Part shown: piece after piece, positions 49,229 through 61,101 of the stretch
How the letters are laid out: each line of letters opens with the position of its first letter
How positions within the stretch are numbered: position 1 is the stretch's first letter
NCBI RefSeq assembly: GCF_032854445.1
Contig: NC_088295.1
Span: 25,161,385-25,225,384, forward strand
DNA: 64,000 nt
Direction of reading: 5' to 3'
From: Liolophura sinensis
Lineage: Eukaryota; Mollusca; Polyplacophora; Chitonida; Chitonidae
Notes under the pieces: generated by a model
Told to the model about the DNA's origin: nothing
The model's database searches: none
What the model saw: the letters and a program-made list of their open reading frames with translations, nothing else
Made by a program: the position numbers and the translations under genes

Positions 49229-52200
49229 CTGAAATCAAACCCAGGTGACTGATCACTTCATGATGAGATTGTGGGACATTAACAGTATAATGTGAAAATG
49301 GTAATCAAAATTCTATATTCGACAGTGAATGTTCCATACTGTCATAATGATTAACTGGACAAATATTATGGAATACAATGGGTCTGCCAATGCAAGAATA
49401 GAATTCTAAATATAAATAATTATACATTTTCCATAGCAAGTTATCCCAGCATCCCAGAGAGTCCATAAAAACATGGCTTTCTTCAACACCGAATATAAGT
49501 ACTTTTAATAGTCCATATGTGTACTCGAGAAAAATGTTACCACAATGGTATCAACATAAACATGTAATTTATCTTTATATGGTTTCCCTGTGTGGTCACA
49601 TGAAACACTAACACTACAGGTATAAAGAACACTGACCTATTTTAGATCTAGTCACATGAAACACTATCACAACAGGTATAAATATCTCTGACCTACCTCA
49701 GATGTGGTCAGATGAAACACTAGGTATAAAGGTATAAAGACCTATCTTAGATCTAGTCACATGAAACACTAACACTACAGGTATAAATATCTCTGCCCTA
49801 CCTCAGATGTGGTCAGATGAAACACTAACACTTCAGATATAAAGAACACTGACCTGTCTTAGATCTAGTCACATGAAACACTAATACTATAGGCATAAAG
49901 AATACTGACCTGTCTTAGATCTAGTCACATGAAACACTAACACTACAGGCAAAAAGAACACTGACCTGTCTTAGATAAAGTCACATGAAACACTAACACT
50001 ACAGGCATAAAGAACACTGACCTGTCTTAGATCTGGTAACATAAAACACTAACACTACAGGTATAAAGGACACTGACCTACCTCAGGTGTGGTCAGATGA
50101 AACACTAACACTACAGGTATAAAGAACACTGACCTGTCTTAGATCTAGTCACATGAAACACTAACAGTACAGGCATAAAGAACACTGACCTACTTCAGGT
50201 GTGGTCAGATGAAACACTAACACTACAGGTATAAAGAACACTGACCTACCTGAGATCTGGTAACATAAAACACTAACACTACAGGTATAAAAAAACTCTG
50301 ACCTACCTCAGATCTAGTTACCACAATCCTAATCAGTGCGGAATCTTTGGTGCCGAGACCCTTCATGGCATTATGCAGTTTGTCAGCAAAATACTCTGGT
50401 CTGTTCCTAGCACACTGAACTGTAAACATATAAAGGCAAATAAATAACTTAATCATTTAACGCCACCCCCCCCCCCCCCCCCACTCCCAACCCCCTCAAT
50501 CATTTGTTTTCCCTTCTGTCATTTATATACTGGATATATAAAATGACAAGTTTCAAACACAAGAGAATTAGGTCTAAAATATTGCTCTATCAAAAATAAC
50601 CAGAAAGTCCTGCAATATGAACATTTCTCAAATACACGTACCTCAACCATGTTAAGCAGAAGACTACCGCTGTGTATAAAGTAACTACTACATTCAAACA
50701 GTACCACTCACCTAAGGCCTTGAAAGCATCCTCAACACTTCCTGAGAACTCGCTACCCACTGACTGAAGGATGTCCTTTCCAGCAATCTGAACAACGAAC
50801 ATACACATATTCAAGCTACACAGTCACACGAAGCAAAATTCAAAACTGATTTGATTTCAATCCATGGAGTTGAAGTCACGGAAAAGTCATAGACAGATGA
50901 ATGAGAATTAATGTTGACCACAGTAGCCATGCTGGATCATGTAATGCAGCAGAAGACAACACCAACCAACGTATTAACGTCACTACCAGAGTTTGAAAGA
51001 AATTTTAATATATCACATTCACAGCATGGATTGGTCATACACAGGTGAATGATGTTAAGATAACTGATGGCAACCATCTAAGATTACAGAATGCAGTTAA
51101 AAACCATCCATCATCTGAGCAAGGACAAGGCAGTACTCAGGTTTGGATGCAGAGTGTCTTGAAGTGCTTTATACATATCACGTTCCCAAAGCAGGTGGAT
51201 CATGTGTTCACACAGCAGGTGGATCATGTATTCACAGAGCAGGTGGATCATGGGTTCACTAACTAAGCAGGTGGATCATGCGTTCACAAAGCAGGTTAAT
51301 CATATAGAAGGACAGACAGAAGGACAGCAGCATTTCCAAGTCTCCCTTACACTTTCATTGTGAGGGGCAATAAGCATTAGATTTTGTTTTCTCTAATAAT
51401 ATGTTTCAATCACATCAAGCAAGATTATCATTATGAAGATTAGGACACTGTTATAGGAAACAGAAGCAGAAATTTTAGAAAAAGTGAATTTCAGTTAATG
51501 AATTGCTTTAGCTTTATATATATCTTGTCTATATCCTGACTGAGGATGCTGCCTCCATCACACCCTCTCCTTGACAATGCCTACATGCATAAAATATTTT
51601 ATCACATTTGAAAGTACACTTGTCAAGGGTTTCTCCATGATATCTTGGAAGAGAAACATCAGGGCCCGGTTTCAGGAAACTTCTTAGGTTTTTTTGCTTA
51701 TAACGCAAGTCTGTTTCACTTCAGCAACATGCAGTGTTTGACTTAAGCTTTTAGAGAAATACCCTCTGTTCTACTGTCTCTAGTTTTTGCTTGTTGCTTT
51801 TCAACCCAAAAACTACAGACATTAGAAATTTCGTGTCATACAGGGCCCAGAACCAAAGATTGTAAATCTTGCTGTAATTACAACCTGCAGTAACAAAAGA
51901 CTTCATGTTCCTTTGAGTGGCTTCCTCTCCGACTTCACATGGAAGGGTCTTCCAGCAACCTGTGTGTTTCCTCTCACCATAATGCTGGCTGCCATTGTGG
52001 CATGTAAGTGAAATATTCTTGAGTATGGTGTGAAACATCAATCAAATAAATGAATAAATCATGTTCCTTTAAGTATTGGTGAAAAGGTAGCACTGGATCA
52101 CGGTCACAGTTTGCAATCATGCAATCATCCAGAATTATGATACTGAAGATAATGGTATCTTCTCACCTTGGAATACTCATCAAAGGTTGCCCTGAGCTGG

Positions 52201-55200
52201 TAGTAGTGCCTGAGGGCCATGACCTGTAGAAAGACAGACTCATCTGTGCCGATTTTCTTCTCCCCGGCCTGGTACAGCTTCTGAGCCTCTTCCTGAGCCA
52301 GCTTCCTGTCAATCACACACTCAGGCCCCTCCCTAGCAACACGCTGAATCTGGTCCAAGGTCAGCTCATTACGATTACCCTGTCACAAGAAAACACCCAA
52401 TGGTTGCAATTTACATAAACCAAACTCTACAGTGCTCCACATTCAGATTTGCAAAACAGCATTGATGGTTTGGCAACCAAGTTTAGAAAGAAATGCAAAA
52501 CAATATTTACAGAATGTTTTACAAGGATTCACTGTCAGAACAGCATTTTTATAACATGCATATATATCCATTGCTGTTGCACATTTGGCCTGATTCTGAG
52601 AGTTCTGTTAATTATAGAAAAGTGTTTTGAGGTTTGTGCGGAAAATATAACGAGATCCTACTGAAAACTTATAAATTTCAGCTCCAAAATTTATATTTCT
52701 TGACATTTACATGCTTCTAAAATAAATTGCTGGGGTGAAATTTTAGGATGTTTACTGTAGTGCAAGAAAACATGTAACAAATGGATACTTTCTAATTATT
52801 TATAAATTTTCAAAGAATTCTAGACTGGACTTGTTTTAAGTAGAATGACATGCAATTACACATGCCAGACATACCTGGAGAGCAGAAACCAGCAGTCTCT
52901 TGAAGTGACCACTAGTGTCACTCATGATGTCTTTCTCCAGGTCACGATGAAATTCTGCAAAAACACCATCATAAAACAGATTACAGCACTTTCATGAGAA
53001 AAGTATTTGCAGATTGTGAGGTTTGACAATTTGTTTTTTTTTTTTTGTTTATTTATTTTATTAATATTTTAAGCAGGAGTACTCAAGAATATTTCATGGG
53101 CAGTGTCCACGGAAACCCATGACTGTGTGCAAGCTGACAGCAAACATTCCCATGACCAGAGAAGAACCCAGCATAAGCCGGGCTTAAGTCTTGACAATTC
53201 ATAATCTGCAACTCACACTTCAGTGATATGATAACATGAAGTTAAAGTAAGGGCTTTCCCAATGGCAGCAACATCCTACAAACAAGCATGGTGTCTCATG
53301 CTCAGGCCCCATGTCAAGGGAATGGCCCATGATAAAACATCAAGAAAATGACCACCCAACTGAGTGAACTAACAGATTAAATTATAAAGCTGTCATTCTC
53401 ACCTAATAACTGACCGAGTAATGAAAGCAAAACTCTCTCCTCTGCACACAATACACAAAACATCAGAGGACAGGCACTGAGGGCTATACACAAATACTGC
53501 ATCAACATTCCCAAGTGCTCACACATAAATGAACATGCATGTGACAGAATCATACACATTATAAAGTTGATAATGTCAAAAACTTAACCTTCATCTCAAG
53601 TCTTACCTTTTTTGTAGCACTGGACAATTTCTTTAATCTCTGAGTTAGGTCTGGTGCACAGGATCTCAATCAGTACAGATTCCTTGGTGCCCACACCCTG
53701 TGTACACAGGTAAACATCAAGTAAGTCCTGCACGTGCTATACACCCATACTATACTACATCATCAACGAGGTACATGTAGCTGGCACCAGTCAAGCTTTT
53801 GTAAATATCTATTACTTTAACTTTGAAGTAAATAACCTGGCTACAGTGTGGCGAGGTACCAAATTTGTGGGTTATGGTGATGCAGGTTCAGGTGGAATCA
53901 GGCTATCTTCTCCTGCATGATAACTTATTTGATGGTACTATAAGTGCTTTTTTATTTGTGTGGTACTAACACTTGCAGATTTTGCGGCAAACACATTTCC
54001 ACAAAAATACGTGTCATCGAATATAAAACCCATGTAAGTAATTTATTAATGTAGCATGCGTTATAGTTATAAATTTGTTAACAACCACTACCGTTCTAAT
54101 ACTTTTTGAAACCCGTTAATTAGAAATACCTAATTAGAATGTATTCGGGCCTTTACAAATCCAGCTTAACTGATCATCAGTTAATCTTGCTTTTTTTTTA
54201 CGGGGGCTTAGTTCCATCTAAGTATTGCCACATTGCGACGTTGTTGTTGATTTATTGCCGCAGTTAGAGACATACAAATCGATAATTTGTACTGGGCACG
54301 TGTACGTGATACGATATACATACGATAAGAGAGGCTGTTTGACGATGATTTCTGAGAAATTTACTCACATCGGTCAAAGTTCACTCAAACTTTCACTCAC
54401 ACTGCTGACGCATGAGACTTGAACAGTGGGATTTATTTATATCACATTTAATCCTTCTCTGTCTCCCAGAGTGAGTGACACGAATATTTGCTCACACAGC
54501 AAGTAAGGGCTTCATCTTACCAGTCTTAAGATTAACAGTCTTCAAAAGATTAAAAGCTTAGGAGGATTAACTTCCTTTGTCTGACCAAGAGACTGTATTG
54601 TAATGAATTTTTGTCACATCTTACAGGTACAAACAAGTTTAAATGACAACACTGTTACCTGAATGTTTGAGTGGTTTTATTACTTGACGTTTCTGTATTG
54701 AAGTTTGATTTTCGTTTATCAGTTGTCAAAAAATGCTGCTCAGATCTGCAAAAAGTGGATTCCTGCGAATGTGTCTTCTTACTAAATCCGTGAAAGTTTA
54801 TACCCGTGAATAAAAAGGCATTTACAGTATATCACATCACACTGAAGATGACATAACTTTTTTTAATGGGTGTCTTTTTGATATTAGCAGAGATGGCTTA
54901 TTTATCACTACATCCTGCTCAGAACTTCACAAACCTGATGAAGACATTAGAATGAAAACCTACAAAAGGACTTTCACATCAAAGAGCTGTAATTTTTCAG
55001 AACTATAAAAGCTTTGGTCAAACCCAAGGGAGACTACTACAAACAAAGTTTGGACAATTCACATCCAAGGGAGGCTACTTTGTGTTACAGTCTGTGTACT
55101 GACCGATACAGCCTTGTTCAGGGACCAGGCATCATAGTATGTAGTTGGTTTAAACAGGGCAAGGATTAGCTCCTCCAAATCTCCACTCAGCTCCGACTTC

Positions 55201-55514
55201 AAGTCTTGGATAAGGTCCTGAAAGAAGAAGAAATCATGAAATTGGACCCAATGACCAGATCCAAAATTATCATGAAACGTACAGCAATGTGCACATCTAC
55301 ATGTAAATGTATGTATCACATTACACTGAACCCTCTCTCAAAAGACATTTACAAGAAAAGAGGTCTGGCAGATATATACCTTTAGAGGTTTAAAAGACAT
55401 TTACGTACAAAGATTTGATAGATATATACATATAGAGGTTTGACAGATATATATGTATAAAAGGTTGACAGATTTCTATACAGGGTTGACAGATATATAC
55501 TTAGAGGTTTGATA

Positions 55515-55546
<32 letters not shown>

Positions 55547-58279
55547 CAAGACTGACAGACATTTGCATACAGAGGTTTGATAGATGTACATGTATACAAG
55601 ACTGACAGATATATACATATAGAGATTTGACAGATATATATGTGTCGAGGCTTGAAAGATGGATATGTATACAAAACTGACAAATACATTCCAATAGAGG
55701 TTTTGACAGATGTATATGTATACAAGATTGACAGAAATACTTATGGAGGTTTGACAGATATTCATATAGAGGTCTGAGACAAGATAAAACTCTTCAGTGA
55801 CATCAACTGCCAATTTCTAGTGAAATAAATACATGTATCCATGTACTTACTTTCCCATACATTGTCTTAAACATCTGAAGAATTTGTTGACGTTGCTGGT
55901 TTGTCCTACGACTAATCACATCAATAATGGCTTTCTCATCAGTGCCTGCAATTGTAAGTATAAGACGTGAAAGCTCTACGTAGCAGAGCGTGTAACTCTC
56001 CATACACGATATTCTACACTATGTTCTAATTTCTGTAAGGAACATTCCTGTTCCAACAGCAAGAAAGTCTGATAACATAGTTAAAATGTACTCATAATAT
56101 CAACCACTTAACTTTTGACTGAAATTAACACATCGAGATACAGATGTGCATTTGTAAAAGTTAAAAGAGTATTATCTTGATAAACTGACCTAACTTTAAA
56201 CATTACGTTTTGACAAGAACATTCTCCTGATGCTCATCATCAACCCTGCCCACCAATCCACTAAATAAACTTACATGGTGCGTGCTTTAAGTACATATAA
56301 ATGCCAATTTGACACTGAATGCATCAATACAAGAAGATAACATCAGGCCAATAAGGATGGGAAGTTCTGTATAAACCCACCAAGCCCTTTCATTGCTTTG
56401 CGGAGAATTTCTGCATCTTTCTCGGGATAGAACGGTTTGGCTGGGACAATAGTTGGTTTTAAGACCTCAGCTGTGCCATAGATCTTCATCTTACTCAGGT
56501 CCTGTGTAACCCCAGCCACACCTCCAGCCCCTGGAGCACCTGCACCCTGTGGGTGACCAATGGAAAACTCCATAAAAACAAATTCACCACATTAGATTTT
56601 AATTAAAACTACTGTCCATTCAATCTCACACTGGACACTGAAAAGGTTTCATTAAGAAAAGACTTACTCCCTAACACAAGATAATCATTTTTCACATCTG
56701 TTCCATGACAATGTTCTAAGTTTCCAAATGGAGAATACATAAAATTACCAACAATACAGATCTTTGAACAACGCTACAATTCACTTCGCTGGCATCTAAA
56801 AGTATTTTACCCAAGAATGTATGTTTCACTTAAACATGTACTTTACAGAACATTATACAATATTTGCTATTTACTTCAGTGGTGTCTAATTATATTTTAC
56901 TTGAAAATATATGATTCATTTGTATGTCAGCTGTCTACATGGAAGCATCTGAGCAGACTCCCTCCTGAAGGTAGATGAAAAATGTACACAAGTAAAGTCA
57001 CAACATGTAACCTTCCTGATCTGCAGGGAACACTCTTTAATGTACTTGGCCATATTATCCTTGTAGATACTTACATGTTTTATAAGGATTTCTACAATAA
57101 CCTTCGGTACTCATCGAGCATTAAGTCCAAAAATAGTACAAAATTAATGAATACATGTTGATGGTGCCCTATGTTAGTAGCACTGACATTCACAAAAACA
57201 TGACCGGTGTCTAGAACACACTCTATGTACATATAAAACCTGTGTTTTTATTCCGCTACAATTCTGACATTCTACTCACCACAGAGGGGTATGCAGTTGG
57301 TTGAGTGCCTCCGTAACCTACAGGGTGGGACAAGAGTACATGCATTTCATAGAGGTAGCACCGTTCTCACAACCTGAAAATTTGTTAATTCTAAAATGAC
57401 AATTATACTGAAAAAGATATGAAAATTGTTTATTTTTGGCATTTAAAAAGACGTTAAAAAGTCACAGTCCGGACAGGTTCTACCTGATAACTTTATCTGG
57501 CTCTGACATACATGTCAGAAAAGTTATCTCTGGATTGGAGAATAGACTACATAAATGGAGACCTCAGAGCTGAAACAGTTCCACAAAGTTCCCACAAGTA
57601 AAAACGATGTTATGTTTACATTCATCTCAGCATAATCCATGCCACGCTAATTTTAACTCTTTTTTTTTAATAAAATAATGATCAGAAAGCCTAAGATGAA
57701 AACAAGGAACATCATACTTTATGACATAAAATGTCCAGACAGGACAAAATAAAAAGATGGTTCGCCTGTTTAACACAAAATAAAATTGGTGTCACGTCAC
57801 AAGCCTCTGACAGACAAAATCAATAGTCTCTTTTTTTTTTACACCAGGATCTTAGAATATTAGTTCAGTCTTATCAGACAAAATGATCAAGACCTGGTTC
57901 ACCAAAACCAGAGTCTAAGATTACTGCAACTATCACTGCAAAAATATCTACAGATATATGTGTCTTTGTGGAACAGATCCAAGCTTAATTCATAGACACA
58001 GCCAGGTCTATGCAACCAATGTGTGGTTGAACATGTTCAAGTTTCATGTAAACAAGAGATTACCTGCTTGTTGCTGACCATACGCTGGTTGCTGTCCATA
58101 ACCAGGTGCCCCTGCTGTAGGTCCATACCCTGGCTGTCCAGGAGGTGCCCCATAGCCAGGCTGTGTGGGTGGTACCCCATAGCCAGGCTGGGCAGGGTAA
58201 CCAGGAGTCCCTGCTTCGGGACCATACGGCTGAGGAGCATAGGTAGCAGGGGCATTAGCTGAGTAGGCTGCTCCACCTG
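49106..58279 (-). CDS. Annexin, ANXA7/ANXA11-like, eleven exons (first exon not found)
   Basis: Annexins bind acidic phospholipid membranes in a Ca2+-dependent way. Long-tailed ANXA7/11 types act in vesicle traffic and condensate/RNA-granule tethering. Exons (minus) are 58279-58064, 57317-57280, 56546-56381, 55945-55851, 55217-55104, 53697-53607, 52954-52875, 52379-52167, 50787-50712, 50419-50307 and 49228-49106. Together they give 440 residues and TAA. All phases agree and every intron is GT-AG. About 100 residues rich in G, Y, P and Q (PGYG units) precede four annexin repeats. Type II Ca2+ loops are visible in repeat 1 (MKGLGTDE), repeat 3 (KKIGTDES) and repeat 4 (MKGLGTKD). Repeat 2 has SGVGTKES, with Ser in place of the usual Lys. 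The start-codon exon lies upstream of 58279 and I could not identify it. Confidence 0.95.
49590..50306. repeat. 56-bp intronic tandem array containing copies of the exon 3' end and splice donor
   Basis: Twelve units are marked by GACCT/GCCCT at 49634, 49690, 49739, 49795, 49851, 49907, 49963, 50019, 50075, 50131, 50187 and 50243; spacing is 56 bases except one shortened unit. The next step (57 bases) lands on the real exon donor at 50300-50306. On the transcript strand, units read like the exon end AGATCTGAG then GTAGGTCAG. GT is kept at the equivalent donor site in the units at 49690, 49795, 50075, 50187 and 50243. The others read AAG-ACAGGTC or AAG-ATAGGTC. Two unit subtypes partly alternate. 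Confidence 0.92.
50307..50419 (-). CDS. annexin exon, repeat 4
   Basis: It encodes [20 protein letters not shown], then [18 protein letters not shown], ending in phase 0 before GTAGGTCAG. Its last ~16 bases and the donor recur in a 56-bp intronic tandem array immediately downstream. A run of 17 G (transcript strand) lies about 47-63 bases upstream of the acceptor. Confidence 0.96.
50466..50482. repeat. C17 homopolymer (G17 in the annexin pre-mRNA)
   Basis: Seventeen C in a row on plus, flanked by more C-rich sequence (ACTCCCAACCCCC). In the annexin transcript this is a long G run lying 47-63 bases upstream of the repeat-4 exon acceptor. Confidence 0.95.
50712..50787 (-). CDS. annexin exon, repeat 3 end
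   Basis: It encodes [20 protein letters not shown], then AFKAL plus one base. The acceptor is GTTGTTCAG and the donor GTGAGTGG. Confidence 0.96.
51191..51305. repeat. 24-bp tandem repeat, five copies
   Basis: GCAGGTGGATCATG starts at 51191, 51215, 51239 and 51267, with a variant at 51291. The period is 24 bases with one 4-base insertion. It lies in an annexin intron; the plus-strand octapeptide frame QVDHVFT. is an artefact of a multiple-of-3 period. Confidence 0.9.
51918..52060 (+). mobile_element. SINE family B, opposite orientation
   Basis: This is the reverse complement of the other family B copies: CTTCCTCTCCGACTTCACATGG, CATAATGCTGGCTGCCATTG, AAGTGAAATATTCTTGAGTA, ending ATCAATCAAATAAATGAATAAA. 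The tail is at the right, so transcription would run on plus. The tRNA-like head is missing. It lies in an annexin intron, antisense to the gene. Confidence 0.8.
52167..52379 (-). CDS. annexin exon, repeat 3
   Basis: It encodes 71 residues: the inter-repeat linker [17 protein letters not shown], then [19 protein letters not shown] and a helix ending FDEYSK. The acceptor is CTTGTGACAG and the donor GTGAGAAG. Confidence 0.97.
52875..52954 (-). CDS. annexin exon, repeat 2 end
   Basis: It encodes [18 protein letters not shown], then KRLLVSALQ. The DTSGHF segment is the usual acidic-cap loop. The acceptor is TTTTTGCAG and the donor GTATGTC. Confidence 0.96.
53045..53200 (-). mobile_element. SINE family B with internal deletion
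   Basis: TTTATTTATTTTATTAATATTTTA, then GTACTCAAGAATATTTCATG, jumping to CCACGGAAACCCATGACTGT and CCAGCATAAGCCGGGCTT. The GGCGGCCAGCATTATGG core is deleted. It lies in an annexin intron. Confidence 0.75.
53607..53697 (-). CDS. annexin exon, repeat 2
   Basis: It encodes [20 protein letters not shown], then [10 protein letters not shown] plus one base. The acceptor is TGTACACAG and the donor GTAAGAC. Confidence 0.96.
55104..55217 (-). CDS. annexin exon, repeat 1 end / repeat 2 start
   Basis: It encodes [20 protein letters not shown], then [18 protein letters not shown]. The SGDLEE acidic residue completes Ca2+ site 1. The donor is GTCAGT. Confidence 0.95.
55366..55775. repeat. AT-rich ~30-bp degenerate tandem repeat
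   Basis: Irregular units of AGAGGTTTGACAGATATATA followed by a variable TATA-rich spacer, about 13 copies, with a pure TA run near 55521-55546. It lies in an annexin intron; overlapping minus-strand frames rich in Ile/Tyr/Ser are repeat artefacts. Confidence 0.8.
55851..55945 (-). CDS. annexin exon, repeat 1
   Basis: It encodes [20 protein letters not shown], then [12 protein letters not shown]. This completes the KGLGT Ca2+-loop motif and helices B-C of repeat 1. The donor is GTAAGTAC. Confidence 0.96.
56381..56546 (-). CDS. annexin exon, tail-core junction
   Basis: It encodes [20 protein letters not shown], a linker, and the start of repeat 1, [17 protein letters not shown] (plus G). The donor is GTGGGT. 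Confidence 0.95.
57280..57317 (-). CDS. annexin small tail exon
   Basis: A 38-base exon completing Gly and encoding [12 protein letters not shown]. The acceptor is CACCCTGTAG and the donor GTGAGTAG. It keeps phase on both sides and continues the tail composition. Confidence 0.88.
58064..58279 (-). CDS. annexin exon: Gly/Tyr/Pro-rich tail
   Basis: It encodes 71 codons of low-complexity sequence: [17 protein letters not shown], then [19 protein letters not shown] and further [12 protein letters not shown] units. The upstream end has a CAGCAG double acceptor (exon start 58279 or 58276), which would add or drop one residue. The donor is GTAATC. Confidence 0.9.
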
Positions 58280-61100
58280 CTGTGAAACAGCAAAAGATGA
58301 AAAGGACACAGATCAATACACTTTAAGGCCAAGGGAATTATCTTAAATAGATTTTCCATCTGGTGGTAAAGAAAAAAGTGAACTAGTTTTAAAACTGAGG
58401 CTGCGAGTTGGCCACACTGCCAAAAAATTTATGGACTCACGGAGAGACTGATGAACATTGCCCAACCATGAACACACAAGTTAACAATTCTGCTTTTAAT
58501 TTCTACAGAATACTCTTAAAACATGCAAGAACTTGGTTCAAAATGCACTAATCTTAATACATCTGCTTAAATTGTGCATTGTGTCCATCAAAGCTGTCTC
58601 AGACTACTCTGAAAGACAGTAACTTCCTTACTTCACTTCTTAGCAGGCAGCTTTACTGCTACAGGAAATATTTTCAGATAGAACATGCATAAAACGTCAT
58701 CTTTATATGTAGAGGTACATGCGCATGAAATTGATTGACTAACCATACACAAGAATATTTCACTTATATTATGGCAGCCAGTCTTCACAAGATGGTGTGA
58801 ACGAATCTATGAATGCCATCGAGTGCTTATTATCACTAGAGTCCGTACAAACAGAGATATCGCCAAAGAAACCGCGTGTCTATATGAACTTACACTAGTT
58901 TCATGTTATGAGTCATCTAATCAGTTATCTTCTGAGTTTCCTTAAAAATTCAATTTTACTTTGTAGATTTGCAAAACTATGCAAACACTGTCATTATTCA
59001 AATGGCTACAGAAATTTTACTATATGTATTGCAACAAACTCATAAACCCATGGCTTCCATCTGGTAAACTAAGCATGGTAATACCTCACTTCAAAACAGC
59101 TTACATGTAGATGTTTATGAAATACACTGCTTTACAAACATCTTTCAAAACATGTCTGTGACCAACTCATGAATGTCTTCATAGAAAAGTAAATACGGTA
59201 CAAGAAAGATAGAGGACCCATAATGTTTTTCAAAGCTTCATAAAATTTATTGATTATAAAATATATTGGTAATAATTCAACAATCAAAATTCAGGTGAGC
59301 AAAAATAAATTCGATTTTTAGAAGATGCCATCAATATGTCCCTAGAAACAACAAAAATATTTTTACCTGTACATGCCTGTACCTGTGTACACGTTAACAA
59401 ATGGGTCAAGTGAAGAGTCAGTCATAGTATAGATTTGGCAAGCCATAGACTTCCCATGAAATAACCAATACAATAATCACAGTATATTCCCAAATGTAAA
59501 TTAAACAAAAACAATCCTTCCCAACACATAATTTCTAAAAAAAACCCTTGGATTAAAGGCACTATTGATTTCCATAAAACCACAGTGTATTATTTAATCT
59601 GTTGTTTTTTTTTCTCTCACAAAGGACTTTTGACTCTACACATAGTGCTGGAGTCCATGAGGGCTTCGTTTTTACCCTTTCACTTTATCCGTCATTAGAT
59701 ACCCTGAATTTTTACCTGTCTTGTGAATAATGTATTTTTAAATGTCTTATGTTAAACAAGACATCTAGTCAACATAAGTTGCTCTATTTTGTCTTTACTG
59801 GAAAAGAACAATCCACTCTGTTCATTGTTGATTATTAAAAGGAACTGTTTAAAAATGGATAGGCCTACATGTTCATATGGAATAACCTTTCAACAAAAAT
59901 AATAAACATCTACTGTATATTTGTAATAGCATGTGTTGATATAAGATACAGTTTTCATAGTACAAACATGTAGTCGGCTACATACCATTTGCCACTACAT
60001 ATTTCAATGTCCCAAACCCTTGAACCAATTTCCACATATACTTTTATATACATATACATAAAAGTCTTGAATACCACAAATTTAATCAAAAAGGTTTTAA
60101 TCCTAACAGTTTTTTTTTAATAAAATTTTATTCTTCGAGCTCAGTATACGTCAAAAGGCCTGTTTTGATACTATGCAACACGCCTTTTCAAAATTTAGTG
60201 TTGGAATCAAATTTCCATATTCTCAACATATGGAATATCCACCTGAAAACAATCTCTGAACAACAGAATAACACACAAGTATCTTATCACAGAAGATTTG
60301 GGTACATTCAGGAGACATCACAGCTTACTTATCCAAAGTATTAATGGTGAACTATTATGTAATCATAAACACAAGATTTGCACAGAAAATCCAGTCTTGT
60401 CAGCCCCTGTAATTCATTATACATGCCTTGTCACCCCAAAGGGTATAGGAAAATTTAACTTCATGTACATCTATATCCATGATCAACAGCTGGTGTACAC
60501 AAAACATGCAGATGCATGCGCAAGCATCTGCTCAAGGACAATATGAAAACAAATGTCACCCAAAACAAACAGAAGTACTTCAAACCCAACAAAGACTGTA
60601 TAAATCTGACAGAAATTAGCACCTATTGTAGATAAAGCCGCATTAGTAACATACATGTACATGTGCACATAGGTAATGATGGATCTTGAACAAAAACCTC
60701 TAAAGCAACCATACTGTTATTAAACACATATATATGTGTATATATTTATATAAAGATTTCAGTAATTTTCAGTAATCACCTCTGAACTGACCAATAAAAA
60801 GAAAACTGGCTAACATGAATACTGCTACTGAGCAACATACACAAACACTGAGCAAAATTAGATTGATTTATCTTTTTCTATTTTTTTTTAATACTTTTAA
60901 TGCGAATGCAAATGACTGGTATCATGTGAAATTTGGATTCATAGCCACTGTGGATGTAATTTAGTGTGCTGCATTGGGGTTCTACAGGACAAAATATTGC
61001 TTTATAATATAGCACCTTCTAGGGATGTATATTATTATATAAACTGGCAAACTATTAACTTGGTATGTTAGTATGTATCCAGGGGGTGTGGTCACATGTG
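58280..61100. other. upstream flank / first intron of annexin, no exon found
   Basis: The annexin start-codon exon must lie upstream of 58279 and end one base into a codon. I searched for a short ATG exon with a GT donor here and found none convincing. A small family B SINE trace (ACACAAGAATATTTCACTTA, then GGCAGCCAG) lies at 58748-58785. Confidence 0.4.
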
Positions 61101-61101
61101 G

